64,000 nt of DNA from Cellvibrio sp. KY-GH-1 (GCF_008806975.1 NZ_CP031728.1:1-64000); one strand, 5' to 3'; positions 9,444 through 18,513 are shown, counted from the stretch's first letter. Notes: generated by a model not told the origin, from the sequence alone. Translations and numbers: made by a program.

Positions 9444-9470
9444 GCCGCCTTTTTGGCGGCAGTATTTTTT
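9444..9470. terminator. Second hairpin terminator downstream of lapD
   Basis: GCCGCC TTTTT GGCGGC is followed on the plus strand by AGTATTTTTT. It lies four bases beyond the lapD stop codon. Together with 9,402-9,440 it makes a double terminator for the convergent transcripts. Confidence 0.7.
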
Positions 9471-9473
9471 GTA

Positions 9474-11378
9474 CTAACTAATAAATGTACCGGTCAATCC
9501 GTCCATGCCAATTTTTAACAGCACTACCTGCTCCTCATCGGTGCTTACACCTTCGGCGATAATTTGAATTCCGAGGGAGTGGGCTAACGTGCATAGGCTC
9601 TGCACAAAACTTTGGCTACTGCTGTTGGTGTTAATTGCGCGGGTAATAGCGCCGTCCAGTTTTAAATAATGCAAACCCATGTCTTGCAAGTTACCAAATT
9701 GGGTAAATTCCAGCCCTACGTGCTCCAAGCCTACTTTGCAACCCAAGCTACGCAAACGAATAATAAATGCGCGCAGTTCTTCCAGATGGCGCAACACACA
9801 GATTTCTGGAAACTCCAGCCACAAACGCTTGGCTTCTTGCGGATGTGCTTCCAGTAACGCTATCGCTTGTTCGCGAAAGTGGGCGTCGCATAACGCAAGC
9901 GCGGAAATATTAATCGCCAGATCCTGTTGCAAATTTTTCATGTGTTTAATGGCAAGGCTTAGTACCGCGATATCTATACTCGCCATAACACCCAAGCGTA
10001 CTGCCCAGGGCATAAAATACCCCGCTGGGCGATATTCATTATCGAGCTTTAAACGCACAGCTGTTTCCAGATGCAGCAATTTTCCATCGGTATTTTTAAC
10101 CGGAAAACTGGCCAGACGGATCTCTTCGGCGGCCAGCGCTGCCTCTATGCTGCTGCGCCATTCGTTCAGATTGTGCTGGGTATAACCAGGAGTTTCATCC
10201 ACGGCAACGACTGCGCGGTTCCCTTTGAGTTCTGCCTGTGCGAGGGCTCCATCCAACTTATGCATCACCTGGCCGGGCTTTTCGCCCTGATTAAAACTAC
10301 ACAGCGCTAGCGGGATGGCGATTTTGTCGAAACCACCGGCAATTAATTGGAAATTTAATGATTGCGAAATATCGGTGCTGACAATATCAATTGGCGAATC
10401 AGTGGGAATCAATAAGCTGAAGTCGCTGCCGTTCAAGCGGCCAGCGTGGCTGCCAGGAAATTTTTGTTCGAGGTCAGAGAACACACTCGCTATCGCCCGC
10501 AGCAATTGATCTACCTGATTGTGCCCCAATTGTTGGTTAAGATCCTGCAGCATTAACACCTTGGCGATTACCAAAATACCGCGTTTTTCCGCATCTTCCC
10601 GGGTTAGTTGGACTTCCAGCAGATTCAAAAAGTGAGTGCGGTTTAACAATCCGGTCAAGCGATCAGTTTGAGAATCGCGGCGCAATAGCTCCAGCTGCCG
10701 CGCTTCCTTTTCCAACATTTGTTTAACACTGTGGGAAAGGGTATTCATAGCTCGTACCAGTCGCTGGAACTCTTTGGTCTTAGGTTCTTGCGAAACAATA
10801 AAGCGCCGCTCGCCGATGGCCTCTGCCTGATCGACAACCACATCTAATGGGCGCGAGATATATTTCAAAATCAAGCTACCAACAAGACCGCTTAACAGCG
10901 TGGCAAATACAAACCAATCAAATAAATCTTTGGTATTTTTCCATAAGGCTTCCAGTGCATAACGCGAATGGCTCTTTACCAGTAAGGTTCCTGCCTGCTG
11001 CCAATCATCTTGTATCTGGGCGATACCGGGAGCCACTTCAAATTTTATTTGTTTGGCAAACCATTTAGGTACGGTTTCAATTTGGCTGTTTTCAAAGTTG
11101 CGAGCAACAATCGGTTTCTTATTAATGTCTTGAAAAATAATGTACTCGTAATGCCCAGCATCAAATTGGGCAGTAATTAATAGCTCCAAAGTCACAGGAT
11201 CTTTCTCTGGCATTTGCGAGATTGACAGTGCTAGCGAGTTGGCATTGTCGATATTTTTTAACCGCAGTTGCTCCTGCAGATAGGTTTTTGCGGTGACTAT
11301 GCTAATTACAAAGTTTCCACCCAACACCAACAGTAGCATGATGATGATGCCAATCCACAATTGTTTGATTAATGACAT
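9474..11378 (-). CDS. lapD: LapD-type inside-out c-di-GMP receptor (HAMP, degenerate GGDEF and EAL)
   Basis: The protein has 634 aa. Membrane segments at about 8-29 and 155-172 flank a periplasmic LapD/MoxY-type domain. That domain contains the DDWQQAG...VKSHSRYA segment with Trp126, matching the LapG-binding output loop of LapD. A HAMP-like linker follows. The GGDEF domain (about 235-390) has NGSDF at 316-320 where an active cyclase has GGDEF. The EAL domain (about 400-634) has ETA at 438-440 where a phosphodiesterase has EAL. Both should be catalytically dead, as in known LapD proteins, leaving c-di-GMP binding. It lies 41 bases downstream of lapG on the same strand. When bound to c-di-GMP it should hold LapG and so keep the adhesin on the cell. 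Confidence 0.93.
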   Translation of the reverse strand: MSLIKQLWIGIIIMLLLVLGGNFVISIVTAKTYLQEQLRLKNIDNANSLALSISQMPEKDPVTLELLITAQFDAGHYEYIIFQDINKKPIVARNFENSQIETVPKWFAKQIKFEVAPGIAQIQDDWQQAGTLLVKSHSRYALEALWKNTKDLFDWFVFATLLSGLVGSLILKYISRPLDVVVDQAEAIGERRFIVSQEPKTKEFQRLVRAMNTLSHSVKQMLEKEARQLELLRRDSQTDRLTGLLNRTHFLNLLEVQLTREDAEKRGILVIAKVLMLQDLNQQLGHNQVDQLLRAIASVFSDLEQKFPGSHAGRLNGSDFSLLIPTDSPIDIVSTDISQSLNFQLIAGGFDKIAIPLALCSFNQGEKPGQVMHKLDGALAQAELKGNRAVVAVDETPGYTQHNLNEWRSSIEAALAAEEIRLASFPVKNTDGKLLHLETAVRLKLDNEYRPAGYFMPWAVRLGVMASIDIAVLSLAIKHMKNLQQDLAINISALALCDAHFREQAIALLEAHPQEAKRLWLEFPEICVLRHLEELRAFIIRLRSLGCKVGLEHVGLEFTQFGNLQDMGLHYLKLDGAITRAINTNSSSQSFVQSLCTLAHSLGIQIIAEGVSTDEEQVVLLKIGMDGLTGTFIS

Positions 11379-11419
11379 TGTTTGTGCCTTTGTGCGTTAA
11401 AACTTGATTAAAATGTTTT

Positions 11420-12124
11420 TTAAAAACCATCTTCCTGCGCGCGCGCTAACAGATCGCGCCAGCGCGACAAGCGCGCCGTTGGGTCTGCATTGGTGTGCTG
11501 GTTGCCAACCCAGAGTCCATCGCTGTTAAAGCTAAACACCGGGCGTAAATCCGGACGTTTAGTGGCGGGCTCAATGGTATTGATCAGGCTATCCAAAATC
11601 AGTGGAATTGCATCGCGTTGCGGATAATAGCCCAGCACCATATGCGCTTGAAAAACCTTGCTTTGTATTCCTCCCACTTGCGCACGCACGTAAATCAAAC
11701 GCAGGTTGTCAACAGGAACTCCCATGCGCAAAAGCGTGAGGTATTTGGCGATGGTGTAGTCCTCACAATCGCCAGCGCGCACGCCTAATGTCTCCAACGG
11801 GGTGGCCCAATAATCACTTTTCTTCCACAAGATTAAATCTTCCGTGTAACGCAGGTTATGGTTGAAAAAATGGTTGACCCGCTTGATTTTTTCTTCTGGT
11901 GATTGTTGGGTTCCTTCAACAACTAATTGGTTCCAACGTTCCAGTAATGCAGTGCCGTCGCTGCCGTAACGCTGCTCCATGATAATTTTCATTTTTTGTG
12001 GGTCTGAACTGGCATACACGAACAGTGCGCCGAGTAATAGCACAAAAACGCCAGCGTACACTCCGTATCGTTTTGCCCGAATCGAGTACGCTCTGAGGGT
12101 CCCATTAGCGCGCAGAGTAGGCAT
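11420..12124 (-). CDS. lapG: LapG-type periplasmic transglutaminase-like cysteine protease
   Basis: The protein has 234 aa. An N-terminal membrane or uncleaved signal segment lies at about 22-38. The catalytic triad is visible: Cys120 in AGDCEDYTIAKY, His161 in QAHMVLGYY and Asp178 in LILDSL. The acidic residues flanking the cysteine (Asp119, Glu121) match the calcium-binding pair described in LapG. The protein should cut the TAAG site of the adhesin encoded 2.4 kb away when LapD releases it. It is the first gene of a lapG-lapD operon and is transcribed divergently from the amylase gene. The start lacks a strong ribosome site, so an alternative start a few codons away is possible. Confidence 0.93.
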   Translation of the reverse strand: MPTLRANGTLRAYSIRAKRYGVYAGVFVLLLGALFVYASSDPQKMKIIMEQRYGSDGTALLERWNQLVVEGTQQSPEEKIKRVNHFFNHNLRYTEDLILWKKSDYWATPLETLGVRAGDCEDYTIAKYLTLLRMGVPVDNLRLIYVRAQVGGIQSKVFQAHMVLGYYPQRDAIPLILDSLINTIEPATKRPDLRPVFSFNSDGLWVGNQHTNADPTARLSRWRDLLARAQEDGF

Positions 12125-12267
12125 GATATTGCGCTCTACGCAGGATGATATAAGTCAAACAACTCATTACTTAATGTGGTTAGCAGCTAATGTTATAGCA
12201 GTATAGACGGAGTTTTTTAGGGGGAAGGGGAATCTACTTTGGCGCGCGAATTTTTATCAGAGTGAAT

Positions 12268-12281
12268 TGCATACGTATTCA
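12268..12281. promoter_or_regulatory. Palindromic operator 1 upstream of the amylase gene
   Basis: TGCATACGTATTCA is a near-perfect palindrome centred on TACGTA with a CG centre, typical of LacI-family repressor sites. It forms an exact inverted copy of the second site at 12,298-12,311, 30 bp away centre to centre. It lies about 100 bp before the amylase start and between lapG and the amylase gene. Confidence 0.7.
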
Positions 12282-12297
12282 GATCTGGCGGAAAAGT

Positions 12298-12311
12298 TGA
12301 ATACGTATGCA
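12298..12311. promoter_or_regulatory. Palindromic operator 2 upstream of the amylase gene
   Basis: TGAATACGTATGCA is the reverse complement of operator 1. The centre-to-centre distance of 30 bp is about three helical turns, which would place two bound dimers on the same face of the DNA. Regulation by a maltose/starch-responsive LacI-type protein is inferred; no such regulator is in the window. Confidence 0.7.
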
Positions 12312-12383
12312 GCACTTTGCGTGTGCGGGTTTTATCTCATCAAATAGTCGCTCCAATAACATAAGCATAAAGGAACGACCATT

Positions 12384-14975
12384 ATGAAACACAAACACAT
12401 CCTCCTCTCTTTTTTGCTGGTGACCTCAGCAAGCGCGCAAGCCGAATGGTTTTTGCGCGGCACGCATAATAATTGGGCTGCGGCTCAAATGAATAACGCG
12501 GGAACCAACACCATGGAATTAACCAATGTGGTGTTTCCGGCGGCAGGCAGTATCAAGTTCGATCGCTATGGTGACTGGTCGGAAAATTATGGTGTGGGCG
12601 GGCGCAGCGGCTCCAATATTGCGGTGGGTCAAGGCACCTGGAACATTAAATTTTTTACCGATACCAAAAACTGGAGCATTAGTGCGGCAGCGGCCAGTGC
12701 GAATTATCACCTGCGTGGTACGTTTAATGGGTGGGCTGAAGGTACATTGATGACCCAAGTTGGCACCTCGGATGTATACGAGATTTGCCAGAACTTTGTC
12801 AGCGGCGATGCTTCCGGCGGCCCGCGTTTTAAAATCGACCCTAACGGCGGTTGGGGCAGTGATGCTGTTCCCACCACAGATTACACAGTGGCAGCCGGTT
12901 GGGTGAAAATCACCTTCAACGTTACCTCCAAAGCCATTAGTGCACAGCAAAATCTCTCCGCAAATTGTGGCGCTGTTACATCCAGCTCAACAGCGTCTGT
13001 CGCGAGTTCTGTAACAACCAGTTCCGCTGTTACAAGCTCACGTGTTCCCAGTTCGGTTGCGGCCAGTTCGTCCAGTATTGCAGGAGCGCCGTTCCATCTG
13101 CGCGGTACGCATAACGGCTGGGTGGAGGGTGACTTATTTGCGACGCCGGCAGGGACCAATCAACTGGAAATTTGCCGTAATTTCAGTGTGGGCGATGCTA
13201 ACGGCGGGCCGCGTTTTAAAGTCGACCCTAACGGTGCTTGGGGTGATGCGTTCCCGGCTGCAGATCAACCAGCCAGCGGTTGGACGCGTATTGTCATTAA
13301 CACCAGCACGCGCAGTTTGGTGAGCACTACGACCAATCTTGCAGCGAATTGTGCGGTCGCTTCATCCAGTTCTATCAGTTCCAGTACGGCGTCCAGCGCC
13401 TTATCCAGTAATGCGGCGAGTAGTGTTGCATCGGCAGACGATTTCCGTGCACGCACTATGTATTTTGTGTTTGTGGATCGCTTCGCCAACGGTAGCACAG
13501 GGAACGATAACGGTAGCAACGCAACAGCGACCTCAACAGTGAAGTCATCCGGGGCGCAAAGCGAATGGAAGAAATATTGGGGCGGTGATATCGCCGGATT
13601 AATTTCCAAGCTGGATTATCTACAGGCATTAGGCGTTTCCGCCATCTGGGTAACACCGCTGGTCGATAATATTAATATTGGCAATGAAGGCGGCTATCAC
13701 GGCTATTGGGCGCGCGATTTTTACAGCGTGGATGAGCACTTGGGTGATTGGGCATTAGTCGATGAACTCAATGTGCAAATGGAAGCGCGCGGCATGAAGC
13801 TGGTATTGGATATTGCGCTCAACCATTCCAATCAAGATGATCAATACGAATTCGGTGCGCTCTACAAAGAAGGTGCTTTCCTGACCGATTTTGCCATCGG
13901 CAAAGGCTCTTGGTACCACGCTAATGGTGCAATCTCCGATTGCGGTGATACTAATCCTGCAACCACGTGCAACGGCGAGTGGGACGATCCCAGGTCATTC
14001 CGCAACAAGAGCTTGTTTAACCTCACCGATTTCAATCACGGCACCAGTGGCAATTCTATTGCCGATCAATATTTAATTGATGCCGCGCTCAAGTGGATGG
14101 ATCACGGTGTCGATGCGTTCCGTATCGATGCGATTAAACATATTGAGCCATCGTTTATTAATCGTTTCTCTGCCGCTGTGCGTGCGAAAAAAGCTGACGC
14201 GTATATTTTTGGTGAATGGTATAGCGCGGGGGCGGGCGATGCATTATCGATGAGCTTTCTCAACGAACGTCGCGGTTCTGAATTGCTGGATTTCAAATTG
14301 CGCGATGCTATTGAAAATGCGATTGCGGGTAATATCACCATGACCAGCTTGAGCAGCCATATTAATTCGCGTGCAGGTGCGATGAACAATTTTGAAGACC
14401 AGCAGGCGATTTTCCTCGACAACCACGACGCAACTCGCACCAGCGTCTATTTGCAAACCACGGGCAATACTAATCGCGGTGCAGGTAAAGGCATGAGCAA
14501 AAGTTTTGCTGATGCGCGTCAAAACCTGGGTATGGCATTGGTGATGACGTTGCCGGGAGTCCCGACGATTTATTACGGTACCGAGCAAAACTCTACCTGG
14601 TTTACCGCCAACGGTGATGGACAAGTTGGTCATGATCCGTTTAACCGCGAACAACAACCTTCATTTAGCCAAACAACACCTGCGTTCAGCTTAATCAGCG
14701 CCCTGGCTAATCTGCGTAAAAACAGCCCGGCAATTCAGCGTGGAAGCTATGCGGAGCGCTGGTCGACGGCGGATGTGTTGGTATTCCAGCGTCAGGAAGG
14801 CAACGATTGTTCGGTGATTGCTGTGAATCGTGGGGCGGCAACCACCATCACCGTGCCTAATTTGTGCTTGATTAATGCCGCTTACACTAGCGTAGTAGGA
14901 ACGGATGTGGTGAATGTGACCGGTGGTAGCGGCACATTTAACCTGTCGCAAAATGAAGTAGTGGTATTGCATTAA
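12384..14975 (+). CDS. Secreted GH13 alpha-amylase with three N-terminal accessory modules
   Basis: The protein has 863 aa. Its signal peptide is cleaved after AQA at about residue 20. Three homologous beta-rich modules, each beginning with a (F/H)LRGT.N.W pattern, occupy about 22-100, 108-195 and 237-323. They probably bind starch. Poly-serine linkers lie at about 199-232 and 326-350. The GH13 barrel (about 355-780) shows the four conserved regions: DIALNH (476-481), FRIDAIKH with nucleophile Asp582, GEW with acid/base Glu611, and FLDNHD ending at Asp682. A C-terminal beta domain completes it. It should hydrolyse starch or maltodextrins outside the cytoplasm. Paired operators lie upstream. 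Serine linkers of this kind are characteristic of Cellvibrio enzymes. Confidence 0.94.
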   Translation: MKHKHILLSFLLVTSASAQAEWFLRGTHNNWAAAQMNNAGTNTMELTNVVFPAAGSIKFDRYGDWSENYGVGGRSGSNIAVGQGTWNIKFFTDTKNWSISAAAASANYHLRGTFNGWAEGTLMTQVGTSDVYEICQNFVSGDASGGPRFKIDPNGGWGSDAVPTTDYTVAAGWVKITFNVTSKAISAQQNLSANCGAVTSSSTASVASSVTTSSAVTSSRVPSSVAASSSSIAGAPFHLRGTHNGWVEGDLFATPAGTNQLEICRNFSVGDANGGPRFKVDPNGAWGDAFPAADQPASGWTRIVINTSTRSLVSTTTNLAANCAVASSSSISSSTASSALSSNAASSVASADDFRARTMYFVFVDRFANGSTGNDNGSNATATSTVKSSGAQSEWKKYWGGDIAGLISKLDYLQALGVSAIWVTPLVDNINIGNEGGYHGYWARDFYSVDEHLGDWALVDELNVQMEARGMKLVLDIALNHSNQDDQYEFGALYKEGAFLTDFAIGKGSWYHANGAISDCGDTNPATTCNGEWDDPRSFRNKSLFNLTDFNHGTSGNSIADQYLIDAALKWMDHGVDAFRIDAIKHIEPSFINRFSAAVRAKKADAYIFGEWYSAGAGDALSMSFLNERRGSELLDFKLRDAIENAIAGNITMTSLSSHINSRAGAMNNFEDQQAIFLDNHDATRTSVYLQTTGNTNRGAGKGMSKSFADARQNLGMALVMTLPGVPTIYYGTEQNSTWFTANGDGQVGHDPFNREQQPSFSQTTPAFSLISALANLRKNSPAIQRGSYAERWSTADVLVFQRQEGNDCSVIAVNRGAATTITVPNLCLINAAYTSVVGTDVVNVTGGSGTFNLSQNEVVVLH

Positions 14976-15003
14976 TTCACAGCAGTAATTACTAAATGCA
15001 AAC

Positions 15004-15035
15004 GGGATTCCAACCGCCAACGGGGTTGTAATCCC
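15004..15035 (+). other. Hairpin-forming inverted repeat after the amylase gene
   Basis: GGGATT and AATCCC enclose an inner partial stem (CAACC / GGGTT). No T tract follows, so it is not a standard terminator. It may protect the 3' end of the amylase transcript. Confidence 0.35.
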
Positions 15036-15115
15036 AAATACGTAAAGCAAAAGAAAAACCTGCTTTTACATCAGAAAATTGTTCCACCTGATCGTAAAAA
15101 ATAAGCAGTAAAAAC

Positions 15116-15146
15116 AAAAGAGGCGCTCACAATGAGCGCCTCTTTT
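15116..15146. terminator. Bidirectional terminator between the amylase gene and mltF
   Basis: AAAAGAGGCGCTC / GAGCGCCTCTTTT is a 13-base perfect stem with loop ACAAT, flanked by A's and T's. It lies between convergent genes and can serve both. Confidence 0.93.
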
Positions 15147-15169
15147 TCATCATTCAGTTGAAAAGTGTA

Positions 15170-16687
15170 TTACAGCAACGAATGTTTTTGTGTGGCTACT
15201 GTTTCCAATTCTTTTTGCTGATCGACTTCTTCTGTGTTCATGGTGTTAGCTGACAAACGATTTACGTTGCTCGCTGTTGCTAACCTAAATTCTTCTTGCT
15301 GTTGATGCCAGGCAATAATTTTGTAGTAGTTACGCACGTTATCGACAAACTTGACGGGCTCCCAGCCACGCATATAACCGTGCTTGGCGCGGCTATAGTA
15401 CTGATACTTGGATAGCAGCGGCATGTGTTTGCGTACATCTTCCCAGCTGCTGGGGTTGCCGCCCATACGCTGAGTAAGCACTCGTGCATCTTCAATGTGG
15501 CCCAAGCCCTGGTTGTAAGCGGCCAGCGCCATATTAAATCGGTCTTCGCCGGTAATACGTTTCGGAAGCTTCTCAAATAAAATGCTCAGGTATTTTGCCC
15601 CGCCGTAAATACTTTGCTTGGGGTCTTTGCGATCGCTAATACCCATGGCGCGTGCGGTATTTTTGGTGAGCATCATCAGCCCTTTAACCCCGGTGTGGGA
15701 TACGGCGTCTGGCAACCAGTTGGACTCCTGATAGCTGATGGCAGCGAGCAGTTGCCAATCCAGATTAAATTCCGCCGCGGCACTTTTCATGTGATCTTCC
15801 CACTGGGGCAAACGCTGCTCCAATTGGTAGGTAAACGCCATTGCCTCACCGCTAGTCACTTCTTCTATATGGCGATCAAAAAATTCAGCGGTTACGCGTG
15901 CCAGAGTGCCATCGGCTTTAATTGATTGCAGATACTCCTGTGCCGCATCAAATAATGTTGTATCACTGCTGTGAGGAAATGCCCAGGCGACCGGTTGGGG
16001 GTCGCTCACGTCAAATGCCAGCTCCGCCTTGGGGTAGGAGTAGCGATTCAACGAGTAAATGGAGGAATCGATAATGGCGTAGTCAGCTTCACCTTTGTTG
16101 ATCATCTCCAGCAAATCGATCATTTCTGCGTTGACGACTTCACGCCACTGCAACTCCGGAAAGGCATCCTGCAAGGCTTTAACGCGTGCGCTGTGGGACT
16201 CGCTGGCAAGGATCAGCACTTCACGATTCGCAAGGTCCTTAACGCTGGTGGGCTGCGGCAAACGATTGTTGTACACCAGCTGCTGGGTTAGCTGCATAAA
16301 AGGTGCAGCAAAGCTTAGAGGCTTACCCCGGCTTTCCTGCGCCGTTAATCCGGCGGCAGCAAAGTGATATTGACCCGCGACCACGCCTTCCAGCATGGAA
16401 TTAGTATCGGTGTTGTTTTCCAACACCAACTTCAGACCGAGCGAATCCGCAAAGCCTTTTACAAGGCTATATTCGAATCCTGTAAGGCCATTAGGACCTT
16501 CATAATAAGTGGTAGGACCGTTGCTCGATACTACGTGCAATTCGCCTGACTCAAGCACCTTCTCCAGTAGGGTAGGAGGGGTGCTACGCACCAGTACTAG
16601 GCTACTGGCGGTAAGTAACAAGCCCGCAAAAAGGCTCGTTATTATGGATTTTAAAATCACTAACGCTGATGGTTTGCGAATTTCCAT
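15170..16687 (-). CDS. mltF: Membrane-bound lytic murein transglycosylase F
   Basis: The protein cleaves peptidoglycan glycan strands to 1,6-anhydro products. I chose the ATG at 16,687 (505 aa) because GGAG stands nine bases before it and the N-terminal signal/anchor (about 8-30) follows. An upstream in-frame start at 16,753 would add 22 residues without a good ribosome site. Residues about 40-275 are a periplasmic solute-binding (SBP_bac_3) domain. About 290-470 are the lytic transglycosylase domain, with the catalytic Glu in YQESNW and the family motifs GLMMLT and ALAAYNQG. In pseudomonads mltF lies next to and divergent from purL; here two extra genes separate them. A polar, Gln-rich C-terminal tail is present. 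Confidence 0.94.
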   Translation of the reverse strand: MEIRKPSALVILKSIITSLFAGLLLTASSLVLVRSTPPTLLEKVLESGELHVVSSNGPTTYYEGPNGLTGFEYSLVKGFADSLGLKLVLENNTDTNSMLEGVVAGQYHFAAAGLTAQESRGKPLSFAAPFMQLTQQLVYNNRLPQPTSVKDLANREVLILASESHSARVKALQDAFPELQWREVVNAEMIDLLEMINKGEADYAIIDSSIYSLNRYSYPKAELAFDVSDPQPVAWAFPHSSDTTLFDAAQEYLQSIKADGTLARVTAEFFDRHIEEVTSGEAMAFTYQLEQRLPQWEDHMKSAAAEFNLDWQLLAAISYQESNWLPDAVSHTGVKGLMMLTKNTARAMGISDRKDPKQSIYGGAKYLSILFEKLPKRITGEDRFNMALAAYNQGLGHIEDARVLTQRMGGNPSSWEDVRKHMPLLSKYQYYSRAKHGYMRGWEPVKFVDNVRNYYKIIAWHQQQEEFRLATASNVNRLSANTMNTEEVDQQKELETVATQKHSLL

Positions 16688-17155
16688 AAGGGGTTTCTCC
16701 GGTGGTCTGAACTGCATCGCCCGAAAGGGTATTCTCTGTTCGTGTGTGCGCATTCATGCCGAATCCAATCCATTAATGACCCGTGCAAATACGACGCCAT
16801 GGTATAACCACTTGTTTTGTGTGCCTAGCTTGTTTTCTGATCAGGATTAGGCTAGTCGTTCGGTGAAAAATTGACCTTTTTTGCCATCGGGCTAGTAATG
16901 GCGCGGGATTCGGCGGATTTCAGGCATAGTGTAAAGGCCGACGAACGGTCGAAAAAAACTTAAAAAATGTGATATCTAACGCCATTTTGAGGGTCAAAAA
17001 GGGCATGGAAATGGGGCAAAAAGTAAGTTTTTGTTAAAAAGCTGCACAAAAATACGGCAATATTTCAGATTTTTTTGTTATAAGCTGAATTTGTGCAGGC
17101 TATATTTCAGGCTTTTTTATTTTAAAAATCTTTTTCTCGATGCTTTTTTTGTTGT
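16688..17155. other. AT-rich intergenic region between mltF and the SDR gene
   Basis: These 468 bases should hold the mltF promoter (minus strand). The part from about 16,960 to 17,155 is strongly AT-rich, with runs of A and T, unlike the flanking housekeeping DNA. No gene, clear terminator or tRNA was found. The AT-rich half merges into the low-GC SDR gene. Confidence 0.4.
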
Positions 17156-17890
17156 TCAATATTTTTTAAATATTTTGGATACTAACGTTGGACTTATTCG
17201 TGAAAGTAACGGAATCCATTTGGCTTTTCCAACAAAGATAATTTTTTTGCTTTTATTTATTCCCGCAATAATTTCTGTTGCCGCAGTGTCTGCCGATATT
17301 TTTTTACCCGCACGTTCACTTGTCATAGGTGTATCAACCAGCGGTAGTATAGCTTCGTATACCTGCGTGCAAGTATTTTCAAGTTGATAATTCAATGCGC
17401 ATGAAAAATTATGTAACGCTGCTTTAGTTGCACAATAAACAGCGGCGCTGGTTTTCGGAAATATTGCGAGTGCGGATGAAATATTTACAATTGCTGATGG
17501 TTGATTATGTTGCCGCCAATGTTTTATGAGTATTGCGCTGAGTAACAATGGGGCTTGTAGATTTACCTGTATTTCCTCGTTGATTGATTTGAGTTCGAAA
17601 TCTTCATCTATCAATAAAGGCGTGTATTGAACGCCAGCATTGTTAATCACCATGGAGATGTCTGGGTGCTCTTTTATTATTTTTCCCAGTGTGCGTTCAG
17701 TGTCTGGTTGTGCGCTTAAATCACAGCAATAACAGTGAATGTTGTGGCGATCACCAAACAGGGTTGTCATTTTTTCATGGGACCTCGCCAAGACTAATAT
17801 GCAATTGTTTTTACTGAGTTGGTTAACCAGTGCAAGGCCGATACCGGAAGTGCCACCGGTAATCAAAATGGTTCTATTGGCAGTGTTCAT
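17156..17890 (-). CDS. Short-chain dehydrogenase/reductase family oxidoreductase
   Basis: The protein has 244 aa, a typical length for the family. The N-terminal cofactor motif TGGTSGIG is at about residues 11-18. NNAG is at about 84-87, the catalytic serine lies in NISSA and the active-site pair in YCATK. It is a cytoplasmic NAD(P)H-dependent oxidoreductase of the DltE-like group; the substrate cannot be inferred. Its base composition is more AT-rich than neighbouring genes, and its C-terminus is lysine-rich. It is divergent from a Crp/Fnr-type regulator 77 bp away, a pairing that suggests direct control. The pair separates mltF from purL, so it is probably an acquired insertion. Confidence 0.88.
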   Translation of the reverse strand: MNTANRTILITGGTSGIGLALVNQLSKNNCILVLARSHEKMTTLFGDRHNIHCYCCDLSAQPDTERTLGKIIKEHPDISMVINNAGVQYTPLLIDEDFELKSINEEIQVNLQAPLLLSAILIKHWRQHNQPSAIVNISSALAIFPKTSAAVYCATKAALHNFSCALNYQLENTCTQVYEAILPLVDTPMTSERAGKKISADTAATEIIAGINKSKKIIFVGKAKWIPLLSRISPTLVSKIFKKY

Positions 17891-17967
17891 AAGGGATTCT
17901 TCATTGAATGTGTGTTTGCACTTTAATAAAGACAGGCAAGTACAGCATTAACCTGAGTTAATAAAAT

Positions 17968-18513
17968 ATGTTAGTTGATAATGTTTTTTCTGGTTTTGGT
18001 GTTCGCGTAACACGTCGCAAAGGCGATTTTTTATTTGGCCAACATGCTGAATCATCCAATTTATTTTTTATCGAGCAGGGCTTGGTAAAAGCGTTTTATG
18101 AAACACGTGATGGTAAGGAGTTTATTAAGTCCTTTATTCGTGAGGGGCAAATCATTGGCAGTTTGCAGGCGCTATTTGCCGATAGGCCGAATAGTTTTTC
18201 TGTGGTCGCCCTGGAGGATTGTGTTGTCCGGGAAATACCTAAGGCGCAGTTGCTGGGTGCTAACGATAAAAACGGCGAGTTACAGGCGCTAATGAATAAA
18301 CAGTTACTCATGCTGGCGATGAAAAAAGAACAGCGTGAATACGAACTCCTATGTCTATCTGCGGAGGAGCGTTATCAGATGTTTTGTGGGTGTGACGCAC
18401 AATTGGTGGCCCGGCTTACGCAAGTGGATATCGCACGCTATTTGGGGATAACCCCTGTCGCCCTGAGCCGGATCCGTAAACGGCTTGGTTTGAAGCTCGG
18501 GAATACGGCTTGA
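17968..18513 (+). CDS. Crp/Fnr-family transcriptional regulator
   Basis: The protein has 181 aa. Residues about 5-115 form a cyclic-nucleotide-binding-type beta-barrel (KGDFLFGQ, LFFIEQGLVKAFYETRDGKE). The Crp phosphate-binding motif is not evident, so the effector is unknown. The C-terminal helix-turn-helix (LTQVDIARYLGITPVALSRI) is clear. No cysteine cluster for an Fnr-type iron-sulfur centre is seen. It probably controls the divergent SDR gene through the 77-bp shared promoter region. The stop is followed after about 90 bases by purL. Confidence 0.87.
   Translation: MLVDNVFSGFGVRVTRRKGDFLFGQHAESSNLFFIEQGLVKAFYETRDGKEFIKSFIREGQIIGSLQALFADRPNSFSVVALEDCVVREIPKAQLLGANDKNGELQALMNKQLLMLAMKKEQREYELLCLSAEERYQMFCGCDAQLVARLTQVDIARYLGITPVALSRIRKRLGLKLGNTA

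Noticed and set aside
14244..14657. Antisense open frame within the amylase gene
   Set aside because: It overlaps conserved GH13 catalytic regions and has no recognisable product.
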